A stretch of 36,783 nt of DNA, taken from NCBI GenBank assembly GCA_030647435.1, contig JAUSJX010000043.1, positions 1-36,783 on the forward strand. The letters run 5' to 3'. Positions 7,849-16,026 of the stretch are shown here, in pieces (the first letter of the stretch is position 1; each line of letters begins with the position of its first letter). A model generated the notes under the pieces. That model made no database searches. It saw only the letters and a list, made by a program, of their open reading frames with translations, and was not told where the DNA came from. A program made the translations under genes and the position numbers. This DNA is from Candidatus Rokuibacteriota bacterium (GTDB lineage Bacteria > Methylomirabilota > Methylomirabilia > Rokubacteriales > CSP1-6).

Positions 7849-8196
7849 ATGCGCAGGGATCGCTCCCCAGAGGACGAGCAGGACGCCGGCCCGTTGCGGG
7901 ACGAGCGGCCGCCGCGGCGTCCGTGGGCCCTCATCGCCGCCTGCCTGGTCCTCGTGGTGCTGTCGGCGGTGCTCTGGGGCAAGTGGTCCGGCGCGCGGCA
8001 CGAAGCGGCCAAGCTCCAGAAGGAAATGACGCGCGTCTACAAGGAAGCCGAGGACCTGCGCTTGCAGGCGGCTCTGGCCCAGGAGCGCATCGGCAAGCTC
8101 GAGCGGGAGCTCCGCGCGCTGCACGCCGAGCGGGCAGCGGCGGCCAAGGCGGGGGACGACAAGACGCGGGCCGCCAAGCCGCCCGCTCGGCGGTAG
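7849..8196 (+). CDS. Small single-pass membrane coiled-coil protein
   Basis: Predicted 115 residues. A charged N-terminus (1-25) is followed by one membrane helix (about 26-43, WALIAACLVLVVLSAVLWG). A heptad-like charged helix then runs over about 48-98 (KLQKEMTRVYKEAEDLRLQ onward), and the tail is basic and Ala-rich. Likely anchored in the inner membrane; orientation uncertain. It lies 17 bp upstream of the cNMP-binding gene and is probably co-transcribed. TAGTCT is 9 nt before the ATG and no Shine-Dalgarno is seen. I do not recognise a named family. The leftward hisC frame runs antisense through most of it, but codon and residue pattern on this strand are those of a real protein. Confidence 0.65.
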   Translation: MRRDRSPEDEQDAGPLRDERPPRRPWALIAACLVLVVLSAVLWGKWSGARHEAAKLQKEMTRVYKEAEDLRLQAALAQERIGKLERELRALHAERAAAAKAGDDKTRAAKPPARR

Positions 8197-9826
8197 CGCC
8201 GAAGGAGGCCGCATGGAACTGATCGGCAGGATCCTCGACGGCTCCATCCCGCAGGACCTCAAGGACGCGCTGCGCCGGGCGGAGCCCTCCGGGCCTCGCG
8301 TGAGCCATGACGAGAAGATCCGTCACCTGGAGGAAGTCCCGCTGCTCGCCGACTGCACCCAGAAGCAGCTGCGCTCGCTCTCCGACATCTCGCGCGTGGT
8401 GGAGGTGCCCGCCGGCACGTCGCTCACGCGGGCCGGGCAGCCCGGCGACGAGTTCTTCGTCATCCTCGACGGGTCGGCGGCCGTGGAGAAGCCGGGCAAG
8501 AAGCGGGTCTTTCTCAAGCCCGGCGATTTCTTCGGCGAGATGAGCCTCCTCGACGGAGGCCCGCGCTCCGTGACGGTGCGGGCGGCGACGTCGCTCCGCG
8601 TGCTGGTGATCGACAGGAAGAACTTCCAGGAGCTGCTGCGCGAGGTGCCCGAGTTGACCCAGCGGCTCCTCGTCACGCTGTCCCGCCGCATCCGCTCGCT
8701 CGAGAGCGCCGACCGCAGTTAGCCCGCGGGCGAATCTCCGGGCGGGGCGGTCCCAGGCTTCGAGCAGGCGGTTGTTGTTCTCGCGCGTGCTGATCGAGAT
8801 GCGCAGGTGGCCGGGGAAGCCCACGGCCGCGCCGTCCCGTACCAGGATCCCCGCCTTGAGGAGAGCCGCCCTGAGCGCGTCCGCCTGCCCGCCGACACGC
8901 GGGAGGATGAAGTTCGACTGCGAGGGGGGCGCGGGCGCGCCGCGCCGCGCCACTTCCGCGAGGAGCCTCGGGCGCTCGGCGAGGATGAGCGCGCGCGTCC
9001 GCTCGAGATGCGGGACATCCTCGAGCGCCGCGACGCCCGCGACCTGGGCGAAGCGGCTGACGTTGAAGGGCGCGCGCACGCGGCCCAGCCAGCCGATGAC
9101 CTCCGGCTGCGCCACCGCGTAGCCCACCCGCAGCCCCGCCAGCCCCGCGATCTTCGAGAAGGTGCGGAGCGAGATCAGCCGCGGGTACCGCTTCGCGAGT
9201 TGGACGCCGTCGGCGGTCTCCGGATCGTCGCAGAAATCGCGGTACGCTTCGTCGAGGACCACGAGCGGCGGATCATCGCCGAGCCCGGCGAGGAACTGCT
9301 CGAGCGGCCCGCGCCTGACAATGGTCGTCGCCGGGTTGTGAGGCGTGCAGAGGAAGACGGTCTTGGTGCGCGGGGTCACGCGCGCCAGGATGTCGTCGAG
9401 ATCGGTGTCGTAGCCCTTGAGCGGGCTTCTGACGGGCGTGGCGCCCGAGAGGCGCGCCTCGATGTCGTAGGGCTCGAAGGCCGGGTGCGGCATCAGGATC
9501 TCGTCGCCGGGCTCGAAGGCCGCGCGCGCGATGAGCCCCAGGATCTCGTCGCCGCCGTTGCCGGCGATGATCCAGCCGGGAGGAACACCCAGCCGCCGCC
9601 CGATCGCTTCGCGGAGCGCCGTCGAGCCGCCGTCCGGGTAGAGGTGGGCGCGCGAGGCTTCACGGCACAGCGCTTCGATGACGATCGGGGAAGGGCCCAG
9701 GGGGTTCTCGTTGGCCGAGAGTCTGAGGACGGCCTGGAGCCCCAGCTCCTTCTCGAGGGCCTCGAGCGGCTTGCCTGCCTCATAGGGCGTCACCGCTCTG
9801 AGCGCCTCGCGCCAGATCCGTCTCAT
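7931..9826 (-). CDS. hisC: Histidinol-phosphate aminotransferase with lost stop codon
   Basis: The first 365 or so residues are a complete class-I/II PLP aminotransferase of the HisC type, converting imidazole-acetol phosphate plus glutamate to histidinol phosphate. Visible motifs are LSANENPLGPS (37-47), TPHNP (161-165), Asp192/Tyr195 in VLDEAYRDF, the PLP Lys225 in TFSKIAGLAGLRVGY, and Arg342 in LRISISTRE. The normal end would be near 8723, beside the stop of the convergent cNMP gene. TAA at 8719-8721 lies there but one frame off. In the HisC frame no stop occurs until 7931, giving 631 residues whose last ~260 are antisense to two other genes and look non-protein-like. A one-base indel in the C-rich stretch near 8745-8755 is the simplest cause. 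TAGAAT is 8 nt before the ATG. It diverges from glnD. Confidence 0.85.
   Translation of the reverse strand: MRRIWREALRAVTPYEAGKPLEALEKELGLQAVLRLSANENPLGPSPIVIEALCREASRAHLYPDGGSTALREAIGRRLGVPPGWIIAGNGGDEILGLIARAAFEPGDEILMPHPAFEPYDIEARLSGATPVRSPLKGYDTDLDDILARVTPRTKTVFLCTPHNPATTIVRRGPLEQFLAGLGDDPPLVVLDEAYRDFCDDPETADGVQLAKRYPRLISLRTFSKIAGLAGLRVGYAVAQPEVIGWLGRVRAPFNVSRFAQVAGVAALEDVPHLERTRALILAERPRLLAEVARRGAPAPPSQSNFILPRVGGQADALRAALLKAGILVRDGAAVGFPGHLRISISTRENNNRLLEAWDRPARRFARGLTAVGALERADAAGQRDEEPLGQLGHLAQQLLEVLPVDHQHAERRRRPHRHGARASVEEAHLAEEIAGLEKDPLLARLLHGRRPVEDDEELVAGLPGPRERRAGGHLHHARDVGERAQLLLGAVGEQRDFLQVTDLLVMAHARPGGLRPAQRVLEVLRDGAVEDPADQFHAASFGATAERAAWRPASCRPPPWPPLPARRAARGAPARACRCAPGPEPPASAGPRLPCRRASFPSGAWPLRAARRTTCPRAPPTAPRGPGRRR
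8213..8722 (+). CDS. Cyclic-nucleotide-binding (Crp-like cNMP) domain protein without DNA-binding domain
   Basis: Predicted 169-residue cytoplasmic protein. Residues 1-35 are a linker. A single cNMP-binding beta-roll fills about 38-155: VPLLADCTQKQLRSL, GDEFFVILDGSAAVE, then the phosphate-binding cassette FGEMSLLDGGPRSVTVRA. The cassette keeps the FGE glutamate and the PRS arginine that contact cyclic nucleotide, so binding looks possible. No helix-turn-helix or other effector follows. The ATG has GAAGGAGG at good spacing. It follows the membrane coiled-coil gene by 16 nt, so the two could form a small membrane-linked sensor pair. Its TAG overlaps the apparent original hisC stop in TTAG at 8719-8722. 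Confidence 0.82.
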   Translation: MELIGRILDGSIPQDLKDALRRAEPSGPRVSHDEKIRHLEEVPLLADCTQKQLRSLSDISRVVEVPAGTSLTRAGQPGDEFFVILDGSAAVEKPGKKRVFLKPGDFFGEMSLLDGGPRSVTVRAATSLRVLVIDRKNFQELLREVPELTQRLLVTLSRRIRSLESADRS

Positions 9827-9866
9827 GGGTTGTTATTCTATCCCGCCGTCCAAGTCCGCGCCACGT

Positions 9867-9895
9867 TTGACATCCCTGGTCCTGCCATGTAGGGT
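9867..9895 (+). promoter_or_regulatory. Leaderless promoter of glnD
   Basis: A perfect -35 TTGACA (9867-9872), a 17-nt spacer and a -10-like TAGGGT (9890-9895). The ATG of glnD begins 6 nt after the -10, where transcription should start. No Shine-Dalgarno is present, so the mRNA is probably leaderless. Confidence 0.65.
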
Positions 9896-9901
9896 TTCTG
9901 C

Positions 9902-12607
9902 ATGTCTGCGGACTTGTTCCACCAACTTCGGCGCGTGGAGGCGCAGGCGGAGCGGGGCTTCGAAGGCACGGCCGCCGAAGGTGCGGAGCGCCGGCGCCGG
10001 CTGAGGCTCGAGCTCCTCCGCCAGCACCTCGCCCAGAACGTCGATTTCCTCAAGGCCGCCCACCTCGGCGGCGCCTCGGGCCAGCAGTCGGTGCAGGCCT
10101 ATGCGGCCTTCATGGACGGCTTCCTCTCGACGATCTTCCGCCTGGCCGTGGCGGACGCCAAGAAGGAGGGCGCCGTCCCCGGGGCGATCGTGCTCGTGGC
10201 CTTGGGCGGCTACGGGCGCGGGGAGCTGGGCCCGCTCTCCGACCTGGACCTCATGGTCATCTACGACGGCGAGATGGGGCCCTTCGTCCAGCGCGTCACG
10301 CAGGTGCTGCTCTACACGCTGTGGGACCTGGGGCTGACGGTCGGGCATTCGGTCCGGAGTCTTCCCGACTGCGTCGCCATGGCCCGCACGGATTTCGCGT
10401 CGCGCACCTCCATGCAGGAGGCGCGCTACGTGATCGGCGACCGGCGGCTCTTCCAGCGCTTCCGCCGCGTGCTGGCAGAGAACGTCTACCGCAAGGACTT
10501 CGGCCAGTTCCTGGAGACGGCGCTGACCGAGCGGGACCAGCGCTACCGGAAGTTTGGCGGCTCGCCCTACATGGGCGAGGCCAACGTCAAGGAGTCGGCG
10601 GGCGGCCTGCGAGACCTCCACACGGCGATGTGGCTCGCCTCGACCAAATTCGGCGCGCGCACCCTGCGGGATCTCCTCGAGAAGCGGCTGATCACCCAGC
10701 GCGAGGAGCGGCTGACGGATGCGGCCCTGACCTTTCTCTGGCGCGTGCGTAACGAGCTCCACTTCCTCTCGGGCCACAAGAACGACGTGCTCTCGCGCGA
10801 CGTTCAACCGCAGATCGCCAAGCACTTCGGGTACGAGAGCGACGAGGTCTCGCTCGACGTCGAGAAATTCATGCGCGACTACTACCTCCACGCCCGCGTC
10901 ATCCACCGGGTGTCGAGCCGCCTGATCGCGCGCTGCCAGGAGACGCTCTCGCGGAGAGGCACCGCGCTGCGCCGGCTCCGCCAGGCGGCGCTGGCCGACG
11001 GGCTCTTCGTGATGGACGAGCGCATCCACCTCGTCCACGCGGACGGCCGTGACTTCCGCGCCGAGCCCGCGCGGCTCATGAAGGCCTTCTGGCACTCGCA
11101 CCGGCTCGGGTTCGAGCTGGGCGTGGACGTGGAGCGGGCGGTCGAGGAGGCCCTCGACCTCGTGGACGACGGCTTCCGCCGCTCGCCGGAGGCGCGCGAG
11201 CTCTTCCTCGACATCTGCCGGAACTGGGGGCGCGTGGCGCAGACGCTCCGCCAGATGCACGAGGTGGGCTTTCTCGGGCGCTACCTGCCCGAGTGGGACG
11301 CGCTGACCTGCCTCGTCCAGTACGACGTCTACCACAAGTTCACGGCGGACCAGCACTCGCTCCTCGCCGTGGAGAACCTCGAGGCGCTGGCGCCGGGCGC
11401 GTCCGCCTCCTCCGAAGGGATCGCGCAGGTCCTGAACGAGGTCCACCGGCCGGACCTCCTGATGCTGGGCATGCTCCTGCACGACATCGGCAAGGGCAAG
11501 GGGCACGGCCACGTCGCCAAGGGCATTCCGCTCGCCGAGGAGCTGACGGCGCGCATCGGGCTCGAGGGAGAGGCCGCAGGCGCGGTGGTCTTCCTGGTCG
11601 CCCAGCACGTCGCGCTCTCGCACATCGCCCAGCGGCGCGACGTCAACGATCCCAAGACGGTCGAGGCGCTGGCCGCGCTCTGCGGCACGCCCGAGCGCCT
11701 CCGCAAGCTCTACCTCCTCACCTTCGCCGACATGCGCGCCGTCGGCCCCGGCGTCATGACGGGCTGGCAGGCGCAGATCCTCTGGGAGCTCTACGGCGCC
11801 GCGCTCCAGCGGTTGACGGGCGGCCGCCCTGAGAAGCTCACGCTCCAAGACGTCGCCCAGCGCGTCCTGGCCGAGCTCCGGGACGCGGGCCTCAAGCGCG
11901 CGGTGCCGGGGCACCTCGCCATGACCTCGGAGCGCTACCTGTCGACGACACCGGCGGCGAGGATCGCGGCGCACATGAGGCTCATCGAGCGCCTCGAGGA
12001 CGAGCTGGTGGCGACCGAGCTCTTCCACCACCCGGACCTGGGCTCCTCGGACCTCGTCATCGTCACGCGCGACGTGCCGGGGCTCTTCTCCCTCATCGCG
12101 GGCAGCCTGGCCGCCAACGGCATCAACATCCTCTCGGCCCAGATCCACACGCGCGCCGACGGCATCGCCATCGACACCTTCCAGGTCAACGACCCCTTCG
12201 GCGAGGCGGTGACCGAGGAGGCGCGCTGGCGCCGGACGCTCCAGTCGCTGCGCCGCGTGCTCCTGGGCGAGCAGACGGTGGAGGAGCTCCTCGCCGTGCG
12301 GCGGGGCAGCCGCTCCGGCGACGAGCCGGTCCCGGGCCCGGCCAAGGTCTCCGTGGACAACCACCTCTCGGACACGCACACCGTGGTCGAGGTCAAGTGC
12401 CCAGACCGCGTGGGCCTCCTCCACCTCATCACCCGGACGCTGGCGGGGTTCGAGCTGTCGATCGCGAGCGCGCGCATCGCCACGGACATCGACCACGCCT
12501 TCGACACCTTCTACGTCGCGGACCCGCACGGCCTCCGCATCGAAGATCCCGACGAGATGGCCCGCGTGCGCGGAGCGCTGGAAGACGCGCTCCTGAAGCC
12601 GCTGTAG
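9902..12607 (+). CDS. glnD: Bifunctional uridylyltransferase/uridylyl-removing enzyme (PII regulator)
   Basis: Predicted 901-residue GlnD, the nitrogen sensor that uridylylates PII (GlnB/GlnK) when glutamine is low and removes UMP when it is high. Domains in order: nucleotidyltransferase with GGYGRGELGPLSDLD (102-116; Asp114 and Asp116 bind metal); the GlnD-specific helical region with GEANVKESAGGLRDL; an HD phosphohydrolase with LLHDIGKGKGHGH (His527-Asp528); and two C-terminal ACT domains, about 716-790 (IVTRDVPGLFSLIAG) and 826-895 (EVKCPDRVGLLHLI), which sense glutamine. Length equals the usual 850-930. All catalytic residues look intact. The start sits directly at the predicted transcription start. 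Its TAG is immediately followed by the ATG of a CDP-alcohol phosphatidyltransferase. No PII or glutamine synthetase gene is in the window. Confidence 0.96.
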   Translation: MSADLFHQLRRVEAQAERGFEGTAAEGAERRRRLRLELLRQHLAQNVDFLKAAHLGGASGQQSVQAYAAFMDGFLSTIFRLAVADAKKEGAVPGAIVLVALGGYGRGELGPLSDLDLMVIYDGEMGPFVQRVTQVLLYTLWDLGLTVGHSVRSLPDCVAMARTDFASRTSMQEARYVIGDRRLFQRFRRVLAENVYRKDFGQFLETALTERDQRYRKFGGSPYMGEANVKESAGGLRDLHTAMWLASTKFGARTLRDLLEKRLITQREERLTDAALTFLWRVRNELHFLSGHKNDVLSRDVQPQIAKHFGYESDEVSLDVEKFMRDYYLHARVIHRVSSRLIARCQETLSRRGTALRRLRQAALADGLFVMDERIHLVHADGRDFRAEPARLMKAFWHSHRLGFELGVDVERAVEEALDLVDDGFRRSPEARELFLDICRNWGRVAQTLRQMHEVGFLGRYLPEWDALTCLVQYDVYHKFTADQHSLLAVENLEALAPGASASSEGIAQVLNEVHRPDLLMLGMLLHDIGKGKGHGHVAKGIPLAEELTARIGLEGEAAGAVVFLVAQHVALSHIAQRRDVNDPKTVEALAALCGTPERLRKLYLLTFADMRAVGPGVMTGWQAQILWELYGAALQRLTGGRPEKLTLQDVAQRVLAELRDAGLKRAVPGHLAMTSERYLSTTPAARIAAHMRLIERLEDELVATELFHHPDLGSSDLVIVTRDVPGLFSLIAGSLAANGINILSAQIHTRADGIAIDTFQVNDPFGEAVTEEARWRRTLQSLRRVLLGEQTVEELLAVRRGSRSGDEPVPGPAKVSVDNHLSDTHTVVEVKCPDRVGLLHLITRTLAGFELSIASARIATDIDHAFDTFYVADPHGLRIEDPDEMARVRGALEDALLKPL

Positions 12608-13195
12608 ATGCTCGGTCACTACAAGGCCCCGCTGCACCGCTTCTTCGACCCTGTCGCGCGGCTCCTCCTTCGCGCGCGGGTCCGCCCGAACCATCTCACC
12701 GTGCTGGGGCTTGGCGTGAGCATCGCTGCGGCCTACGTCTTCTCCGTGGGGCGCCTGCGCTGGGGGGCGGCGCTGCTCGCGGTGGCGGGGCTCTTCGACT
12801 TCTTCGATGGTGCGGTCGCGCGCCTCGCGGGCTCGGACAGCGACTACGGCGCGTTCCTCGATTCCGTGGTGGATCGCTACTCGGACTTGGCCGTCCTGCT
12901 CGGCATCCTGGTCTACTACGAGCACACGGCCGACACGCCGGGCGCGATCCTGACCATGGCCACGCTCGCCGGCACGGTCATGGTCAGCTACACGAAGGCG
13001 CGCGCCCAGTCCATCGGCGTGAGCTGCGAGATCGGCGTGATGGAGCGTCCGGAGCGGCTCATCGCTCTCATCGCGGGGGCGACGTTCCATCTGCTCACGC
13101 CCGCCATGGCATTGCTCGCCGTGCTGACCAACGTGACGGCGATCCAGCGGATCGTCTACACCCGGAAGATCGTCCGCGACACGTCCGTGCGGTAG
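12608..13195 (+). CDS. CDP-alcohol phosphatidyltransferase-family membrane protein
   Basis: Predicted 195-residue integral membrane enzyme. The family signature DGxxARxxxxxxxxGxxxDxxxD is complete in DFFDGAVARLAGSDSDYG followed by AFLDSVVDRYSD (about 64-93), so it should be active. It has about six hydrophobic segments. Relatives transfer a phosphatidyl or phospho-alcohol group from a CDP-activated donor (phosphatidylglycerophosphate, phosphatidylserine and phosphatidylinositol-phosphate synthases). The YTKARAQSIGVSCEIGVMERPER block resembles the phosphatidylinositol-phosphate-synthase-like group, but substrate is uncertain. It begins directly after the glnD stop codon, so translation is probably coupled. 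The transglycosylase gene starts 9 bp downstream. Confidence 0.88.
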   Translation: MLGHYKAPLHRFFDPVARLLLRARVRPNHLTVLGLGVSIAAAYVFSVGRLRWGAALLAVAGLFDFFDGAVARLAGSDSDYGAFLDSVVDRYSDLAVLLGILVYYEHTADTPGAILTMATLAGTVMVSYTKARAQSIGVSCEIGVMERPERLIALIAGATFHLLTPAMALLAVLTNVTAIQRIVYTRKIVRDTSVR

Positions 13196-13204
13196 ACTCA
13201 AGAT

Positions 13205-15298
13205 ATGCGACGGGCGCTCGCTGCCGTCGGATGCCTCGCCCTCCTGGCGCTCACCGTCCCCGTCCGGGCGGCAGGGCCCACGGTCCCGCGCTTGTCGCCC
13301 GAGGCGCGCGAGCGCTTCGCCGCCGCGCTCGGCGCGTACAGGGCCCAGGACTGGGCGCAGGCCGCGCGCGAGCTCGGCGAGGTCGGCCGCATTGCATCCC
13401 CTATCGCCGAGTACGCGCTGCTCCACCAGGCCGAGAGCCTGGCGCGCCTTGGCGACGCCTCCGCCGCGCGCGCCGCGGCGCAGCAGGCCGCCGACGCCGC
13501 GCCCGACAGCCGCGCCGCGCCGCCCGCGCTTCTCCTGGCCGCCGAACAGGCTTCGCGGATTGGAGACGACGCGGGCGCGGCCGGGCTCTGGCGCCGATTC
13601 CTCGACCGGTTCCCCGACCACGCCCTGGCGCCGCGGGCGCGGCTCCGCATGGGCCAGTCTCTCGCAGCGGCTGGGCGCGCGGGCGAGGCCGCGGTCGCGT
13701 TCCGCGATCTCTGGCTTTCCGCCCCCTCGACGCCGCAGGCCGATGCAGCGGCGCGGGAGCTTCGCGCCCTCGAGGCGCGACGTCTTCCCGTGGCCCCACT
13801 CACCCCGGCTCAGCGCGTCGAGCGCGCGGAGCGCCTGGCGGCAGCCGGTGTCGGTGACCAGGCGCGCACCGAGGCGGAGGCGGTCCTCGCCGGAGCGCCG
13901 CCCGTTGACTTGACGCTGAAGGCGCTCCGCGTGGTGGTGGACGGCGCGCGGCGCTCGGGGCGCGACGATGTGGCGCTCACCGCGGTCAACCGCGGGCTCG
14001 GGCTGTCGCCCGCCGACAAGCGCGCGCCGTGGCTCCTCGAGTCAGCGAAGATCCAGCAGAGGAAGAACCGGGACGGCGCCATCGCCGCGGTGGATCGGCT
14101 CGTTGCCGATTCCCCGAAGGCGCCGGAAGTCCCCGAGGCGCTCCTGCTCAAGGCGCGGCTCCTCGAATCGGGCCCCGACCCGAAGTCGGCCGAGCCCGCG
14201 TATCTCAGGCTGGCGCACGGCTATCCGGAGTCCGAGGAGGGGCTACGCGCGGCGTGGCGGCTCGGCTGGCTTTCGTGGCTGCGCGCAGAGTATGCCGAGG
14301 CCGCCGAGCGCTGGGGCCGCATCCTGGGCGTCCGGACGGCGAGCCAGGGCTATCGCGACGCCTCGATGTACTGGATCGGGCGCACGCATGAGCAGCGCGG
14401 GGATGCGGAAGGCGCGGCCAGGCAGTTCGCCAGTGTCGTGGCCGAGGCGCCGCGCAGCTATTACGGCGTATTGGCAGCGCACCGCGCGCCGCGCGCCCAG
14501 CCGAACCAGGGCCGCAACCCCCGCTCGGCCCAGCTCGCGGCCTCGCTGCCGGTCGACCCGCGCGAGACGCTCCAGGCCGACGCGCCATACGCGCGCGTCG
14601 AGGCGCTCCGCGCCGTCGGGCTCGGCGATTTCGCCGACGAGGAAATGGACGAGGCCGTGCGGCGCTCGACGGGCGATCTCCGTCGGCTCTACGCGCTCTC
14701 GGCCGCCTACGCGCAGGAGGCGCGACACTTCCAATCGCTTCGCATCCTGCGGCGGCACTTCATCGGTCTCGCCCGCAGCGCCCCGGCCGCCCTGCCGCGG
14801 GCCTTCTGGGACTTCTTCTACCCGCTCGGCTGGCGCACGGAGCTGAACGACGCCGCCACGCGCGCGGCGCTGGACCCGTATTTCGTCGCCGCCGTCGTGC
14901 GCGAGGAATCATCTTTCGACCCGCAGGCGCGATCGCGCACGGGCGCGCGCGGGCTCATGCAGCTCATGCCCGACACCGCGCGCCAGCTGGCCAAGGGGCG
15001 CGGGCTGCCGGCGGGCGACGACATGCTGGCCGATCCCGGCGCCAACCTCGCCCTCGGCAGCGCCGACCTGGCGGGGCTCATGAAGGAGTTCGGGGAGCCG
15101 CGGCTGGCCGTCGCTGCCTACAACGCGGGGCCCGCGCGCGTGCGCGAATGGTGGAAGGCCCGGGCCACGGACGATGTCGAGGTCTGGGTGGAGCTCATCC
15201 CCTTCGATGAGACGCGCTTTTTCGTCCGGCGCGTGATGTTCTCGTGGGAGGAGTACCGCCGCCTCTACGGCGCGCCGCTGGCGGGCGCCCGGCCGTGA
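13205..15298 (+). CDS. Soluble lytic murein transglycosylase (Slt70-like)
   Basis: Predicted 697-residue periplasmic peptidoglycan lyase. A signal peptide (about 1-23, ending PVRAAG) is followed by a long Ala-rich superhelical region with TPR-like repeats (about 30-530). The C-terminal SLT domain (about 555-670) has catalytic Glu568 in REESSFDP, then GARGLMQLMPDTA and AAYNAGPARV, ending with FVRRVMFSWEEYRRLYG. It cleaves the MurNAc-GlcNAc bond to give 1,6-anhydro-MurNAc. Length and layout match Slt70. TAGACT lies 6 nt before the ATG, suggesting a leaderless start, although the gene could also be read through from the phosphatidyltransferase. The TGA overlaps the GTG of the RDD gene. Confidence 0.93.
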   Translation: MRRALAAVGCLALLALTVPVRAAGPTVPRLSPEARERFAAALGAYRAQDWAQAARELGEVGRIASPIAEYALLHQAESLARLGDASAARAAAQQAADAAPDSRAAPPALLLAAEQASRIGDDAGAAGLWRRFLDRFPDHALAPRARLRMGQSLAAAGRAGEAAVAFRDLWLSAPSTPQADAAARELRALEARRLPVAPLTPAQRVERAERLAAAGVGDQARTEAEAVLAGAPPVDLTLKALRVVVDGARRSGRDDVALTAVNRGLGLSPADKRAPWLLESAKIQQRKNRDGAIAAVDRLVADSPKAPEVPEALLLKARLLESGPDPKSAEPAYLRLAHGYPESEEGLRAAWRLGWLSWLRAEYAEAAERWGRILGVRTASQGYRDASMYWIGRTHEQRGDAEGAARQFASVVAEAPRSYYGVLAAHRAPRAQPNQGRNPRSAQLAASLPVDPRETLQADAPYARVEALRAVGLGDFADEEMDEAVRRSTGDLRRLYALSAAYAQEARHFQSLRILRRHFIGLARSAPAALPRAFWDFFYPLGWRTELNDAATRAALDPYFVAAVVREESSFDPQARSRTGARGLMQLMPDTARQLAKGRGLPAGDDMLADPGANLALGSADLAGLMKEFGEPRLAVAAYNAGPARVREWWKARATDDVEVWVELIPFDETRFFVRRVMFSWEEYRRLYGAPLAGARP

Positions 15299-15789
15299 CG
15301 ACGCCGGCCACGGCCGGCTTCTGGCGCCGGCTGCTGGCCCACTGCCTCGACTGCTTGGTCGGCCTCGCCGCCTGGCTCCTTTTCTCGATGTGGCTCGTGA
15401 TCGGCCTCTGGGCGCTCGAGAACCCGCCGCGCGATCTCCTCGACCTGGCGCTGGTGCTCCTGGCCACGCTGGCGCTGGCGTTCGCGCTCCACATCGCCTA
15501 CCACGTCGTGCTCGTCGGGGGCTGCGGGCAGTCGCTCGGCAAGATGGCGCTGGGCATCGAGGTGGTCAGGGGCGACGGCGGCGCGGTCGGCTATGGCCGC
15601 GCGGGGCTCCGGTGTCTCGGCGGGCTCCTGTCCGTTGCGAGCTTTGGGCTGGGCTATGCGGGCGTGCTGTTCACGGCGGAGCGGCGGGGCCTGGCGGACT
15701 GGCTCGCAGGCACGCGGGTGGTCGTGGTATCAGCGGCGCCGGCTGCGGCAGCGCCGGGCCCAGCAGAGGTGAGCCCGCTCGGCGCGTGA
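15295..15789 (+). CDS. RDD-family membrane protein
   Basis: Predicted 164-residue inner-membrane protein. FWRRLLAHCLDCLVG near residue 10 is a degenerate RDD motif (Arg and Asp retained). GQSLGKMALGIEVVRGDGG is the conserved second block, and GLADWLAGTRVVVV gives the C-terminal Asp. There are three or four membrane helices (about 22-42, 50-75 and 105-125). RDD proteins are thought to transport ions or small compounds, but most are unassigned. The GTG start overlaps the previous TGA by 4 bases (GTGA), so it is translationally coupled to the transglycosylase. It is convergent with the M48 gene across a large palindrome. Confidence 0.85.
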   Translation: MTTPATAGFWRRLLAHCLDCLVGLAAWLLFSMWLVIGLWALENPPRDLLDLALVLLATLALAFALHIAYHVVLVGGCGQSLGKMALGIEVVRGDGGAVGYGRAGLRCLGGLLSVASFGLGYAGVLFTAERRGLADWLAGTRVVVVSAAPAAAAPGPAEVSPLGA

Positions 15790-15803
15790 GCGCACCGCAA
15801 TTC

Positions 15804-16020
15804 GGTACTGGGCCAAGTTGCGAGCCAGACCAACTCAGCTCTCGCCTCGGGGCTACGCCCCTCAGCTCGAACGGCCAGGCCCGAGGGAGCCAGGGACGCG
15901 AGGCGTACGTGGGTGTACGTTGAGCGTCGCTGGCGACCGAGAACATGGAAGTTCGAGTTGAGCGGCCCCGCCGCGAGACGAGGGCTGAGTAAATCTGGCG
16001 AAGCAAATCGGCCCAGTACC
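15804..16020. repeat. ~217-bp imperfect palindrome
   Basis: The ends GGTACTGGGCC (15804-15814) and GGCCCAGTACC (16010-16020) are exact complements. Complementarity continues inward with mismatches: CCAGA/TCTGG, ACTCAGC/GCTGAGT, CTCGAAC/GTTCGAG, GAGCCAGGGACG against CGTCGCTGGC. The centre is near 15912, between two GTAC words (15905-15908 and 15915-15918). Inside the left arm is a nested hairpin GGGGC-TAC-GCCCC. The element fills the gap between the convergent RDD and M48 genes and could act as a two-way terminator. Its size and nested structure look more like a dispersed, possibly mobile, palindromic repeat than an ordinary terminator. No coding function is evident on either strand. Confidence 0.8.
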
Positions 16021-16026
16021 CCCGGC

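Noticed and set aside
9833-13621. A leftward open frame of more than 1200 codons opposite glnD and its neighbours
   Set aside because: It is antisense to clearly real, motif-complete genes. Its product is rich in Arg, His, Glu and Val without any domain, as expected for the opposite strand of GC-rich genes.
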